Notes under the pieces: model-generated
The model's input: the letters and a program-made list of their open reading frames with translations, nothing else
Database searches by the model: none
Told to the model about the DNA's origin: nothing
Assembly: GCF_009664855.1 (NCBI RefSeq)
Contig: NZ_CP045928.1
Coordinates: 3,327,186 to 3,391,185 of the forward strand
DNA: 64,000 nt
Source: Flavobacterium sp. SLB02
GTDB taxonomy: Bacteria > Bacteroidota > Bacteroidia > Flavobacteriales > Flavobacteriaceae
Direction: 5' to 3'
Translations under genes and position numbers: made by a program
Shown: positions 27,139-34,488 of the stretch, piece by piece
Numbering within the stretch: the first letter of the stretch is position 1
How the letters are laid out: every line of letters starts with the position of its first letter

Positions 27139-27557
27139 AACTTTGTCACAGTTTTGAACTTTGACAAAGTTGAACCCTATCGAGCGGATTTGCAATTATA
27201 AGTAGTCGAAACCTGTTGCTCTGAAAGAGCCTAAGCAATAGCGTAATGCGTAGCACTATGAATTAAAAACGATTGGAATTTCAAGCCCTTTAAGTGAGCA
27301 AGCCTAATTTAAAAAAGCACGTTTACCACATTATATGATGTTCACCTACAAATCACCTTTTTCTTTGAATCTTTATTCTCAATTTTCTTTTGCCCTTTCA
27401 GGGCAATTTCCTATTTTGATTTAATTCGTAGCGATACGCACTACGCTATTGCTTTAGGGCTTTCAGCCCATTTTTAAAAGTTTCGAATACTTATGATTGT
27501 AAACCCAATAGCGCGGATTTGCAATCTGTTGCATTAAACTTTGTCAAAGTTGAACCA
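27139..27557. repeat. Nested inverted-repeat element in a 600-bp gene-free region
   Basis: The gap 27036-27638 has no ORF of note. Two 13-bp direct repeats, GCGGATTTGCAAT, lie at 27184-27196 and 27513-27525. Inside them 27193-27265 and 27422-27499 are imperfect inverted repeats of each other (for example GCAATAGCGTAATGCGTAGC against its partner at about 27432-27452). Smaller hairpins GCCCTTTCAGGGC (27392-27404) and GGGCTTTCAGCCC sit inside. Outside lie CTTTGTCAAAG-type palindromes (27139-27171 and 27537-27557). The structure suggests a non-autonomous mobile or REP-like element. Confidence 0.65.
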
Positions 27558-27638
27558 AAAGAAATAAAAACCTGAAAACCAATTATATTTTAATTTGTAT
27601 TTTAGTACTTCATAAACTAACCCACTAACTACTACTTT

Positions 27639-27869
27639 ATGTCATTTCAAGGATACTTAAAAACCATTAAAGAGAAAACAGGAAATGGTCCGGCTGAGTT
27701 TAGAACTCTGGCGGAACAAAAAGGATTTACAATAGATGGAAAGCTTCAACCTGAGGTAAAAGCCGGAGATATTGTAAACTGGCTTAAAAATGATTTTGAC
27801 TTAGGTCAGGGACATTCAATGGCAATTTATGCACTGCTTAAAGGCATGAAAAATGAAGATAGTGAGTAA
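27639..27869 (+). CDS. DUF4287 domain protein
   Basis: A 76-residue cytosolic protein that matches the DUF4287 pattern throughout: MSFQGYLKTIKEKTGNGPAEF, KAGDIVNWLKNDFDLGQGHSMAIYALLKG. Small proteins of this family are common in bacteria and often lie next to DUF5655 or SRPBCC genes. Function is not known. It is followed 48 bp later by an acetyltransferase gene. Confidence 0.8.
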   Translation: MSFQGYLKTIKEKTGNGPAEFRTLAEQKGFTIDGKLQPEVKAGDIVNWLKNDFDLGQGHSMAIYALLKGMKNEDSE

Positions 27870-27916
27870 AAGTGTAAAATAATTAAAACTTTTGCACGAT
27901 AATTTTAAAACATAAA

Positions 27917-28366
27917 ATGAGAATAATTTCGGTTAGGGAAAACCCTGAATATAAAGATAAGGCCATTCAATATTTTCAAAATAGCTGGTCTGAGGTAGCG
28001 CCAATTATTTACGAAGATTGTATTAGCCATAGTATAAATGCCAAAGACTCTTTGCCGCAATGGTATTTATTAAAATATAATAATGAAATTATTGGCTGTG
28101 CCGGGCTTATTACAAATGATTTCATTAGCCGAATGGATTTATATCCCTGGGTTTGTGCCATCTTTATCGATGAAAAGCACAGAGGAAATAACTACAGTAA
28201 ATTACTCATCGAAAAAGCTAAAGAAGACTCTAAAAACGCCGGATTTCAAAACTTATATCTGTGCACTGATCATATTGGATTTTACGAAAAAATGGGTTTT
28301 AACTACATCGGACAAGGATATCATCCCTGGGAGGAAGAATCCAGAATTTATCAAATCGATTTGTAA
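27917..28366 (+). CDS. GNAT-family N-acetyltransferase
   Basis: A 149-residue GNAT acetyltransferase. The core has the strand IGCAGLITNDFISRMDLYPWVCAIFIDEKHRGNNYSKLLIEKA, where R-G-N-N-Y-S fills the acetyl-CoA pyrophosphate loop (usual Q/RxxGxG/A). It is followed by AGFQNLYLCTDHIGFYEKMGF, typical of the last core strand. The substrate cannot be predicted. Confidence 0.85.
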   Translation: MRIISVRENPEYKDKAIQYFQNSWSEVAPIIYEDCISHSINAKDSLPQWYLLKYNNEIIGCAGLITNDFISRMDLYPWVCAIFIDEKHRGNNYSKLLIEKAKEDSKNAGFQNLYLCTDHIGFYEKMGFNYIGQGYHPWEEESRIYQIDL

Positions 28367-28429
28367 TCTTATTTCAGCACGACAAAACATAAACATCAAT
28401 TTTATACTAACTAAAAAGCCATATAAGGA

Positions 28430-29170
28430 ATGGGAATATTCAACAATCTTTTTAAAAAGAAAGAAGAAAATACGGAGTCAACTGTCAATCAACAAAACAT
28501 TAGTAAGCACTTTGAATCTGAAAATGATTTTTTAGAAAAATTTGGAGCGATTGCTTTAGAAAAACAAAGAAATCTTTATGATGTCACTGGCGGACTTTCC
28601 TGGAATGTTGATATGAATAAAGAAGAAATAACATTTGGAGACGATCTTACTTTTCCGATGCAGGTTTTGGGGTCGTTTTCTCACTCTTCACAAACATGGC
28701 TTTGGATCTGGGAGAATAAAGCTGGAGGTTATGCCGAATCTGTTATGAAACAGGCTCTTTTATTAAAGCAATATGGACAAGAAAATAATATAGATTTGTT
28801 AACTGTTGGAAAATTTGACGCTGTAGAGAATGATTTACATTTAATAGGAATGATTGCTGTTGAGATGTTCAACGGAAGTGGTTATTATCTTGGAAATTAT
28901 GGTCAGGGAACAATGGTTGTTACTATTAAATCTGATATAATAGATCAAGTTGAAAGCGAAGAGTTAGCCCGAATCTTAACTGTTTTTCCAGAATTAATTT
29001 CAACATTTGAAATTCAAAACCACAAAAATGCTTTTACAAATTACTTATCTCAAAAAGGTTATCAACTGACTGTAAATGGAAATGAAATTAAAGCAGAAAA
29101 AAATGAAAATGTAATTAATGCTGTTTTTAATGAAGATAATCTTTTGATAAAATTAAATGGTAATTCTTAA
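28430..29170 (+). CDS. DUF6882 family protein
   Basis: A 246-residue soluble protein. The middle part (ITFGDDLTFPMQVLGSFSHSSQTWLWIWEN and the NGSGYYLGNYGQGTMVV segment) matches, from memory, the DUF6882 family, which is found near antibacterial-toxin or immunity-type genes as well as alone. The N-terminus is polar with a Lys/Glu cluster. No catalytic motif was found. It is followed by an RNA-like element and a strong terminator. Confidence 0.7.
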   Translation: MGIFNNLFKKKEENTESTVNQQNISKHFESENDFLEKFGAIALEKQRNLYDVTGGLSWNVDMNKEEITFGDDLTFPMQVLGSFSHSSQTWLWIWENKAGGYAESVMKQALLLKQYGQENNIDLLTVGKFDAVENDLHLIGMIAVEMFNGSGYYLGNYGQGTMVVTIKSDIIDQVESEELARILTVFPELISTFEIQNHKNAFTNYLSQKGYQLTVNGNEIKAEKNENVINAVFNEDNLLIKLNGNS

Positions 29171-29226
29171 GATTTTCTGTCTACCTTAAAAACAACGAAA
29201 GAACCAAAAACGTGTTTTAACTCATT

Positions 29227-29279
29227 GACACGCGTGAGGGATAGAAGTTCGCTACCGAAGTAGCGCGGATAGCCCGACA
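29227..29279 (+). ncRNA. Possible conserved flavobacterial RNA element (Flavo-1-like, uncertain)
   Basis: GACACGCGTGAGGGATAGAA is followed by a perfect CGCTAC-CGAA-GTAGCG tetraloop hairpin and then CGGATAGCCCGACAG. The pattern of GTGAGGGAT ... GCGGATAGCCCGAC looks like a short conserved structured element that I recall between genes in flavobacteria; I cannot confirm that it is Rfam Flavo-1. It lies directly before the large terminator hairpin and downstream of the DUF6882 gene. Confidence 0.4.
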
Positions 29280-29336
29280 GTATTTATAAAAAGACCCAAT
29301 GAACGCAAAGTTGATTGGGTCTTTTTATAAATACTG
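29278..29336 (+). terminator. Very strong hairpin, 23-bp perfect stem
   Basis: 29278-29300 (starting CAGTATTTATAAAAAGACCC) is the exact reverse complement of 29314-29336, with a 13-nt loop GAACGCAAAGTTG. It acts plausibly as the transcription end of the DUF6882 gene. The motif CCCAATGAACGC is shared with the hairpin at 30221-30257. Confidence 0.75.
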
Positions 29337-29355
29337 GCACGCCCAACTTAAAATT

Positions 29356-29392
29356 CTAAGTTACTAAGCTGCTGAGATACTAGTCTTCTGAT
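29356..29392. repeat. 8-nt periodic array
   Basis: CTAAG/CTGAG/CTAGT/CTGAT units begin at 29356, 29364, 29372, 29380 and 29388, exactly 8 nt apart. Confidence 0.7.
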
Positions 29393-29437
29393 TTTGAATA
29401 TGTTGAAAAACTTTATATTTTTTTAAACTACCCTAAA

Positions 29438-29468
29438 CCTTTGTCAAAGTTTTGAACTTTGACAAAGG
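29438..29468. repeat. 31-bp palindrome of the CTTTGTCAAAG family
   Basis: CCTTTGTCAAAGTT (29438-29451) and AACTTTGACAAAGG (29455-29468) are exact reverse complements around TTG. It sits just downstream of the methyltransferase stop at 29483 (minus strand), so it may serve as its terminator. Related copies are at 27139-27171, 27537-27557 and 59286-59318. Confidence 0.75.
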
Positions 29469-29482
29469 TGGCGGTTCAAAAT

Positions 29483-30079
29483 TCATGACTTCTTTTTCCA
29501 AAAATTTAACACTCCGTCGCAGGCAGAATATTCTAAATCAAAACTTTCGGGTATTTCTTCCCATGTACTCCAATAAGTAACAAGTCTTGTGTTTTTGGGT
29601 GTTTTATGGAGCTGATCTCTTACGTAATTGGAATAAGAAAGAAACAATTCGTTTTTTGGAACGATATTTTTATCGATTGGACAGGAAGTATCGATGTTTT
29701 CGAAAAAAGAATTGTAGAAATAAAATGCATCGTAATCTGAAAAAGAAATATCGGTGATGTTGGAATGAATAAATTCGACGTTTTCTACCTGATGCTTTTC
29801 GGCTATTTTTTTTGACAGCTTGGTAAGTGACGCTCTTTGCTCGACACCATAAAAAATGCCTTTTGTTGAAGCCGCGCCTACCAAACAAAATTTACCGGCA
29901 CCAGCGCCAATATCCAATACTTTTTTATTGGGTTTATCTACAAGATAATCTGCCGCTGCCTTAGCAATGGCAACGGGTGTCCAATGTCGCTCAGAAAGTC
30001 TTCGGATGCGTGTAGAGTATAGCATATTGAAGGTGCTATCTTCTATTTCTATATTTTTTTTTAAGGATTTAAAAATCAT
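29483..30079 (-). CDS. Class I SAM-dependent methyltransferase
   Basis: A 198-residue Rossmann-fold methyltransferase. Motif I KVLDIGAGAGKFCLVGA (about residues 55-71) binds S-adenosylmethionine, followed by YGVEQRASLTKLSKK (motif II acidic residue) and EFIHSNITDISFSDYDAFYFYN (motif III/IV). No target-recognition domain is recognisable; the substrate is unknown. Transcribed alone on the minus strand. Confidence 0.85.
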   Translation of the reverse strand: MIFKSLKKNIEIEDSTFNMLYSTRIRRLSERHWTPVAIAKAAADYLVDKPNKKVLDIGAGAGKFCLVGAASTKGIFYGVEQRASLTKLSKKIAEKHQVENVEFIHSNITDISFSDYDAFYFYNSFFENIDTSCPIDKNIVPKNELFLSYSNYVRDQLHKTPKNTRLVTYWSTWEEIPESFDLEYSACDGVLNFWKKKS

Positions 30080-30220
30080 TTTGCGAGTTGTTTGTATTCT
30101 TGATTGAATAAAACCGAGTTAATATCAAGGATTAAAATTCAAAAATACAGTATTTTCTCTCAAAAAAAACATTAGTTGCCACAATTTCATAATCAAAATC
30201 AATTGATACATTAAAATTTC

Positions 30221-30257
30221 AAAAAAAAGCCCAATGAACGCGATGCTCATCAGGCTT
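30221..30257 (-). terminator. Terminator after the NUDIX gene
   Basis: On the minus strand AAGCCTGATGA pairs with TCATTGGGCTT (11 bp, two G-U pairs), followed by a run of eight T. It lies 85 bp past the NUDIX stop. Confidence 0.65.
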
Positions 30258-30341
30258 GTTTTTTTTATGATGACATAATATCAATAATAAAATTAAAAAT
30301 TCGAATTCAAATTGGAATTTGGAATTTGGAATTTGATATTA

Positions 30342-30944
30342 TTATTGTAGCTGATTCTCTTGTTCGAACAATAATTTGATGTTTTCGTAGGAGTTTTTTA
30401 GCGCATCTTTGATTTGCTCAGGATTTAGCCAGGCTACTTTTTCAATGCCTTCTTCGGCTTGACCTTGGGGGATTCCGTCGAAATCTGACTGCATTTCGAA
30501 CCAATGTGTCACTTTTAGTTTGTATTTTCCATTGCGTTTGAAAACGTGATAGGTTTTTTCGAGTTTATTGGTGATGCGTAGTTTGCCTACTCCAGTTTCT
30601 TCTTCGACTTCGCGCATGGCAGTGTCTTCGATTTCCTCTCCTTTTTCGATTCCGCCTTTTGGTAAGTCCCATTTTCCGTTTCTGAAAATAAATAAAACCT
30701 CACCTTTTTTATTGTACACAAGCCCTCCACCCGCTTTATTTACGGGAATTTTGGCTTTTAACGTCTTCATAATTTCCTTTTCGTCAGGATGATACAAATA
30801 AGCTTTTTGAATTTTATTTTGAAACATTTTGACGATAAGATGCTCGATATCAATACTCTCTAACAAGAATAATTGAAAATCAGTCTCTTTCGAGATCTCA
30901 TTTGTCAAAAAAAGTGGTTTGTCGTTCACAAAAACTTTATACAT
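30342..30944 (-). CDS. NUDIX hydrolase
   Basis: A 200-residue cytosolic pyrophosphohydrolase. The Nudix box (G-x5-E-x7-REVEEETG) is complete: GGIEKGEEIEDTAMREVEEE near residues 95-115. The N-terminal 60 residues (MYKVFVNDKPLFLTNEI...) form an extra domain seen in many Bacteroidetes members next to pyrE. The start codon is only 7 bp from that of divergent pyrE, so its promoter must lie within the pyrE coding sequence. The substrate is unknown. Confidence 0.92.
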   Translation of the reverse strand: MYKVFVNDKPLFLTNEISKETDFQLFLLESIDIEHLIVKMFQNKIQKAYLYHPDEKEIMKTLKAKIPVNKAGGGLVYNKKGEVLFIFRNGKWDLPKGGIEKGEEIEDTAMREVEEETGVGKLRITNKLEKTYHVFKRNGKYKLKVTHWFEMQSDFDGIPQGQAEEGIEKVAWLNPEQIKDALKNSYENIKLLFEQENQLQ

Positions 30945-30947
30945 TTG
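30918..30947 (+). promoter_or_regulatory. pyrE promoter located inside the NUDIX coding start
   Basis: TTTG (30918-30921), 18-nt spacer, TACATTTG (30940-30947): an excellent match to the Bacteroidetes consensus. The predicted start of transcription falls at about 30952-30955, at or next to the pyrE ATG (30952), so the mRNA would be leaderless or nearly so. The -7 element overlaps the NUDIX start codon. Confidence 0.7.
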
Positions 30948-30951
30948 TACT

Positions 30952-31602
30952 ATGATTTTTAATAAAGATACTGCCGAAAAAACAGCCGAATTGCTTTTGC
31001 AAATAAATGCAATTAAATTGAATCCCGAAAATCCTTTTACATGGGCTTCTGGTTGGAAATCTCCTATTTATTGTGATAATAGGTTAATTCTTTCATTTCC
31101 GAGCATCCGAAACTACGTTCGTGATGAGTTTGCGAAAAATATTGAAAAACAATTTGGGAAACCAGATGTTATTGCCGGTGTTGCTACTGGAGCCATTGGA
31201 GTGGGGATTCTTGTTGCTGAAAGCCTTGGATTGCCGTTTGTATATGTGCGCCCGGAAGCAAAAAAACACGGAAGACAAAACCAGGTTGAAGGTTTTTTAC
31301 AAAAAGGCCAAAATGTGGTTGTGGTTGAAGATTTAATTAGTACAGGAAACAGCAGTTTGATGGCTGTTGAAGCTTTACGTAACGAAGGAGCCAACATAAA
31401 AGGTATGGCAGCGATTTTTACGTACGGTTTTGGTGTTGCCGAAGAGAACTTTAAAAATGCTAATATCGATCTGTATACGTTAAGTAATTACGAAAACTTA
31501 TTAGACTTAGCAGTTCAGAAACAATATATTACCGAAGACCAACAATCGACTTTACTGGAATGGAACGAAAGTCCATCGACGTGGGGAAAAGAGGAAGAAT
31601 AA
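30952..31602 (+). CDS. pyrE: Orotate phosphoribosyltransferase
   Basis: Pyrimidine synthesis enzyme converting orotate and PRPP to orotidine 5'-phosphate. The 216 residues show FTWASGWKSPIYCDNR (orotate binding), FVYVRPEAKKHGRQNQVEG (the K-x-H-G-x-x loop) and the PRPP-binding motif VVVVEDLISTGNSS (about residues 122-135). The start at MIFNKDTAEK is chosen because upstream in-frame starts lie inside the NUDIX gene. It is followed by an SRPBCC gene, a common flavobacterial arrangement. Confidence 0.96.
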   Translation: MIFNKDTAEKTAELLLQINAIKLNPENPFTWASGWKSPIYCDNRLILSFPSIRNYVRDEFAKNIEKQFGKPDVIAGVATGAIGVGILVAESLGLPFVYVRPEAKKHGRQNQVEGFLQKGQNVVVVEDLISTGNSSLMAVEALRNEGANIKGMAAIFTYGFGVAEENFKNANIDLYTLSNYENLLDLAVQKQYITEDQQSTLLEWNESPSTWGKEEE

Positions 31603-31746
31603 TTCTTAGATTTTAGAATTTAGAATTTAAGAATTTGAAATTACATTTCAAATTCTTAAAAATAGTGTCACATTAGAATTTGGAATTTAAAATTTGGAAT
31701 TTATTCATACCCTCTTCTTAAAAACAATTAGTAAAAAAATTAAAAT

Positions 31747-32139
31747 ATGAACTTAGAAAGTCCAAAAGTTACTGTTCAGAAATCAGCTCAAGATTTATTT
31801 GATTTATTGACTGATGTTAAGAATTTTGAAAAATTAATGCCGGATAATATCGCAAAATTTGAAGTGATTGGCGAAGATGCTTTTATTTTTGGACTGAAAG
31901 GTATGCCGGAAATAAAACTTAAAATGAAAGAGAAAACAGCACCAAACAAAATTGTTTTGGGAGCTGCAAGTGATAAACTTCCGTTTACTTTGGTTTCGAA
32001 TATCGATAGTGTTTCAGCTACCGAAAGTGCTGTACAATTGCAATTCGAAGGTGAATTTAACCCAATGATGGCCATGATGATCAAAGGGCCAATTAGCAAG
32101 TTTATTGAAACTTTAGCTACTAATATGACAAAGCTTTAA
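31747..32139 (+). CDS. SRPBCC-family protein
   Basis: A 130-residue protein with the START-like SRPBCC pattern: VTVQKSAQDLFDLLTDVKNFEKLMPDNI at the N-terminus, beta strands in the middle and a C-terminal helix (ISKFIETLATNMTKL) that caps the hydrophobic pocket. It probably binds a small hydrophobic ligand. It lies 145 bp after pyrE, and the genomic pairing pyrE-SRPBCC is frequent in flavobacteria. Function unknown. Confidence 0.8.
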   Translation: MNLESPKVTVQKSAQDLFDLLTDVKNFEKLMPDNIAKFEVIGEDAFIFGLKGMPEIKLKMKEKTAPNKIVLGAASDKLPFTLVSNIDSVSATESAVQLQFEGEFNPMMAMMIKGPISKFIETLATNMTKL

Positions 32140-32480
32140 TTTTTAATTATCAATTGTGAATTGTTAATTATTAATTCCTGAACTACATAAATTATAAGGT
32201 CCGATTAAGTCGGGCCTTTTTTATTTCTCGCAGATTGTAGATGATTTCTCGCAAAGTCGCAGAGTCGCAGAGCTTTATTTTTAAGCTGTAAAGTTTTCAC
32301 TAAAATCTTTACGATTCTTCTGCTTTACGCGATTAAAAAAACCTAGAAGCTTAGCGACTTAGAAACTCAGAGTCTTCAAAAAACCAATTCATCCTTAAAA
32401 AATAACAGTTCGGAACTATAAATTATTACACCCAAAATTATTCCTCGAAGTTTGATCCATCAAAACTAACCAACATCAAA
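32140..32480. other. Intergenic region with terminator and octamer repeats
   Basis: It contains the SRPBCC gene terminator at 32196-32222 and two 8-nt periodic tracts. One has CGCA units at 32250, 32258 and 32266. The other has CTAG/CTTAG/CTCAG-type units near 32342, 32350, 32358, 32366 and 32374. No ORF or RNA gene was recognised. Confidence 0.6.
32196..32222 (+). terminator. Terminator after SRPBCC gene
   Basis: AAGGTCCGA and TCGGGCCTT form a 9-bp stem (one G-U pair) with a 5-nt loop, followed by a T run. Confidence 0.75.
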
Positions 32481-33140
32481 ATGGAACAAACTATTAAGAT
32501 TTTAATTTACATTCATGCGTTTTTTGGCGGAATCGGGTTAATTACAGGAATTGGAAGTATACTAGTCAAAAAAGGAAGTTTACTGCACAAAAGAATGGGG
32601 AAACTATTCTCTATCGGAATGGTTACGAGTTCTCTTATCTCTATCCCTATTTGCTGGATGCCCAAACACCAGAACATCTTTTTATTTTTAATTGGCTTAT
32701 TTACTATTTATCTGGTGATTGCAGGAAACAGGGTTTTGACTTTTAAAACTAAAACAAAAGCTGACACAATCGATTTTATAATTTCAGGAAGTATGTTATT
32801 CTTTTCAGTAGTAATGATTGCCCTCGGAGTTTACTGTCAGTTGATGAATATTGAAAACGGAATATTGTTTACCTTTTTTGGTGGATTTGGACTTTATATG
32901 ACAATCAAAGATTTTCAATTTTACAAAAATGTTTCGGAAACAAATAAAAAATGGCTTTCTAAACACATTGGCAAAATGATTGGAGCACTAATCGCTTCGA
33001 TAACAGCTTTTATCATAGCCGGAATAGGTATTGGAAACATAATGGCATGGATGGCACCTTCTATCCTGGGAACAATCTACATTATGTATTGGAATAGAAA
33101 AATAGCACCAAAAAAGCCCGTATTAAAAAGTATAAACTAA
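32481..33140 (+). CDS. DUF2306-like membrane protein
   Basis: A 219-residue integral membrane protein with about seven hydrophobic helices. The spacing of HAFFGGIGLITGIGSILVKKGSLLHKRMGKLF and later WLSKHIGKMIGALIA suggests a DUF2306-like predicted membrane protein; the His-containing helices would suit a heme or metal site, but that is speculative. It stands alone between the SRPBCC terminator and the convergent birA gene. Confidence 0.65.
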   Translation: MEQTIKILIYIHAFFGGIGLITGIGSILVKKGSLLHKRMGKLFSIGMVTSSLISIPICWMPKHQNIFLFLIGLFTIYLVIAGNRVLTFKTKTKADTIDFIISGSMLFFSVVMIALGVYCQLMNIENGILFTFFGGFGLYMTIKDFQFYKNVSETNKKWLSKHIGKMIGALIASITAFIIAGIGIGNIMAWMAPSILGTIYIMYWNRKIAPKKPVLKSIN

Positions 33141-33215
33141 ACTTATGGCGCACGGATTTTGTGGATGTAACTGATTTACACTGATTTTTATGTCAATAAA
33201 GCAAAATCAAAAAAA

Positions 33216-33267
33216 CTTAGAAACTTAGTCACTTAGAATCTTAGCCACTTAGAATCTTAGCCACTTT
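33216..33267. repeat. 8-nt periodic array at the end of birA
   Basis: CTTAG (or final CTT) units begin at 33216, 33224, 33232, 33240, 33248, 33256 and 33264: seven units exactly 8 nt apart. The array ends at the birA stop codon (33268-33270 on the minus strand). Confidence 0.85.
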
Positions 33268-34008
33268 TTAATACAACATCTGAATTTCCTTGATTTCGAA
33301 TTCTGAAACCGAATCGTCTTCTAACAAAATTTGTATTTTACCAACAGGAGAAACTCCCTGAATGATTCCCATGAAATTTTGTCCGGAATCTTTGGCACTC
33401 AGCTTTTTAAAAGGCATTGGTATTCCCTGACGGAATAAGGAATTAAAATACTCTTTCCATAAATCAGCAGAACTGTTTGCCCAGGAATCAATCTTTTGCT
33501 GCATTTTTTCTAATATGATGGACACTAAAGTATTTTTATCAAATTCAGCTTTACAAATTACGGCTAATGAAGAAGCATTGGGTAAATGAACAAAATTAGT
33601 CTGGTTTACATTTAAGCCTATCCCAACAACTGACACAATCCTGCCATTGCTTTTTATGGTATTTTCAATAAGTATGCCACCAACCTTTTTGTTGTATGAC
33701 ATAATGTCGTTAGGCCATTTTATACATATATCAGGAATATTTAATGATTTTAGGGCATCGATTACTGCTAATGAAACAATAACGCTGAGGTTAAAAACTT
33801 GTTCATTATCATACAGAAAATCTTTTACCAAGACACTCATAATTAAGTTTTTACCTGATTCTGATTGCCACTTAGAGCCCATCTGCCCTTTTCCTTTTGT
33901 CTGATTTTCAGCAGTTACTACGGTAAAATTATCGAGTTCATCCTGACTTGCCAATGATTTAAGGAAGTCATTTGTTGAATCTATGGCATCGAGTTTGATT
34001 AGTTTCAT
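33268..34008 (-). CDS. birA: Biotin--[acetyl-CoA-carboxylase] ligase
   Basis: Cytosolic ligase that attaches biotin to the carrier domain of acetyl-CoA carboxylase. The 246 residues show the biotinyl-AMP loop TKGKGQMGSKWQSESGKNL (about residues 36-54, GRGQxGxxW type) and CIKWPNDIM with GGILIEN (about 95-116). There is no N-terminal helix-turn-helix, so unlike E. coli BirA it should not act as a repressor. It is divergent from rsfS. Confidence 0.93.
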   Translation of the reverse strand: MKLIKLDAIDSTNDFLKSLASQDELDNFTVVTAENQTKGKGQMGSKWQSESGKNLIMSVLVKDFLYDNEQVFNLSVIVSLAVIDALKSLNIPDICIKWPNDIMSYNKKVGGILIENTIKSNGRIVSVVGIGLNVNQTNFVHLPNASSLAVICKAEFDKNTLVSIILEKMQQKIDSWANSSADLWKEYFNSLFRQGIPMPFKKLSAKDSGQNFMGIIQGVSPVGKIQILLEDDSVSEFEIKEIQMLY

Positions 34009-34050
34009 TAAAGGAATTTAATTAACTTAATTTAATATTTTGTTAAGGTT

Positions 34051-34084
34051 CAAAAATAATCACAAATTTTGGTAACTTTACAAA
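34051..34084 (-). promoter_or_regulatory. birA promoter (minus strand)
   Basis: On the minus strand TTTG (complement of 34081-34084), 22-nt spacer, TATTTTTG (complement of 34051-34058), a perfect TAnnTTTG. Predicted start about 35 nt upstream of the birA ATG. On the plus strand a TAACTTTA (34073-34080) that could be the rsfS -7 element overlaps this region. Confidence 0.6.
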
Positions 34085-34101
34085 ATCATATAAAATAATT
34101 C

Positions 34102-34473
34102 ATGGCGAAAAAGACTATTAATAATGATGTTCTATTGGCGAACATAATCAAAGGGATTGAAGAAGTAAAAGGAAATGACATCGATATTCTTGACTTAAGA
34201 GATATAGACACGGCAGTTTGTGACTATTTTGTTATTTGCAACGGAAATTCAAACACCCAAGTTAACGCCATTGTTAACTCAATTCAAAAGACAGTATCTA
34301 AAGACTTAAAAGATAAACCGTGGCACGTAGAAGGAACCGATAACGCAGAATGGGTTCTTATGGATTATGTGCACATTGTTGTACACGTTTTCCAGAAACA
34401 TATTCGCGAATACTATAATATCGAGAGCCTTTGGGGTGACGCCAAAATAACTACAATCGAAAACAAATACTAA
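34102..34473 (+). CDS. rsfS: Ribosomal silencing factor RsfS
   Basis: A 123-residue RsfS/Iojap protein that binds ribosomal protein uL14 and blocks joining of the ribosomal subunits in starvation. Recognised by IDILDLRDIDTAVCDYFVICNGNSNTQVNAI, KPWHVEGTDNAEWVLMDYVHIVVHVF and the end REYYNIESLWGDAK. It lies 15 bp before ftsH, a standard flavobacterial arrangement, and is likely co-transcribed with it. Confidence 0.95.
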   Translation: MAKKTINNDVLLANIIKGIEEVKGNDIDILDLRDIDTAVCDYFVICNGNSNTQVNAIVNSIQKTVSKDLKDKPWHVEGTDNAEWVLMDYVHIVVHVFQKHIREYYNIESLWGDAKITTIENKY

Positions 34474-34488
34474 AAGAAACTTTCTCTA

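Larger units (their letters stand above)
29171..29482. other. Intergenic region with RNA-like element, terminator and repeats
   Basis: The 312-bp gap holds the compact structured element at 29227-29279, a 23-bp perfect hairpin (29278-29336), an 8-nt periodic array (29356-29392) and a 31-bp palindrome (29438-29468). No protein-coding potential was seen. Confidence 0.65.

Noticed and set aside
18235..33267. CRISPR array suspected from periodic repeats
   Set aside because: The units are only 8 nt apart and degenerate, without constant repeats of 25-40 nt or unique spacers, and no cas genes occur.
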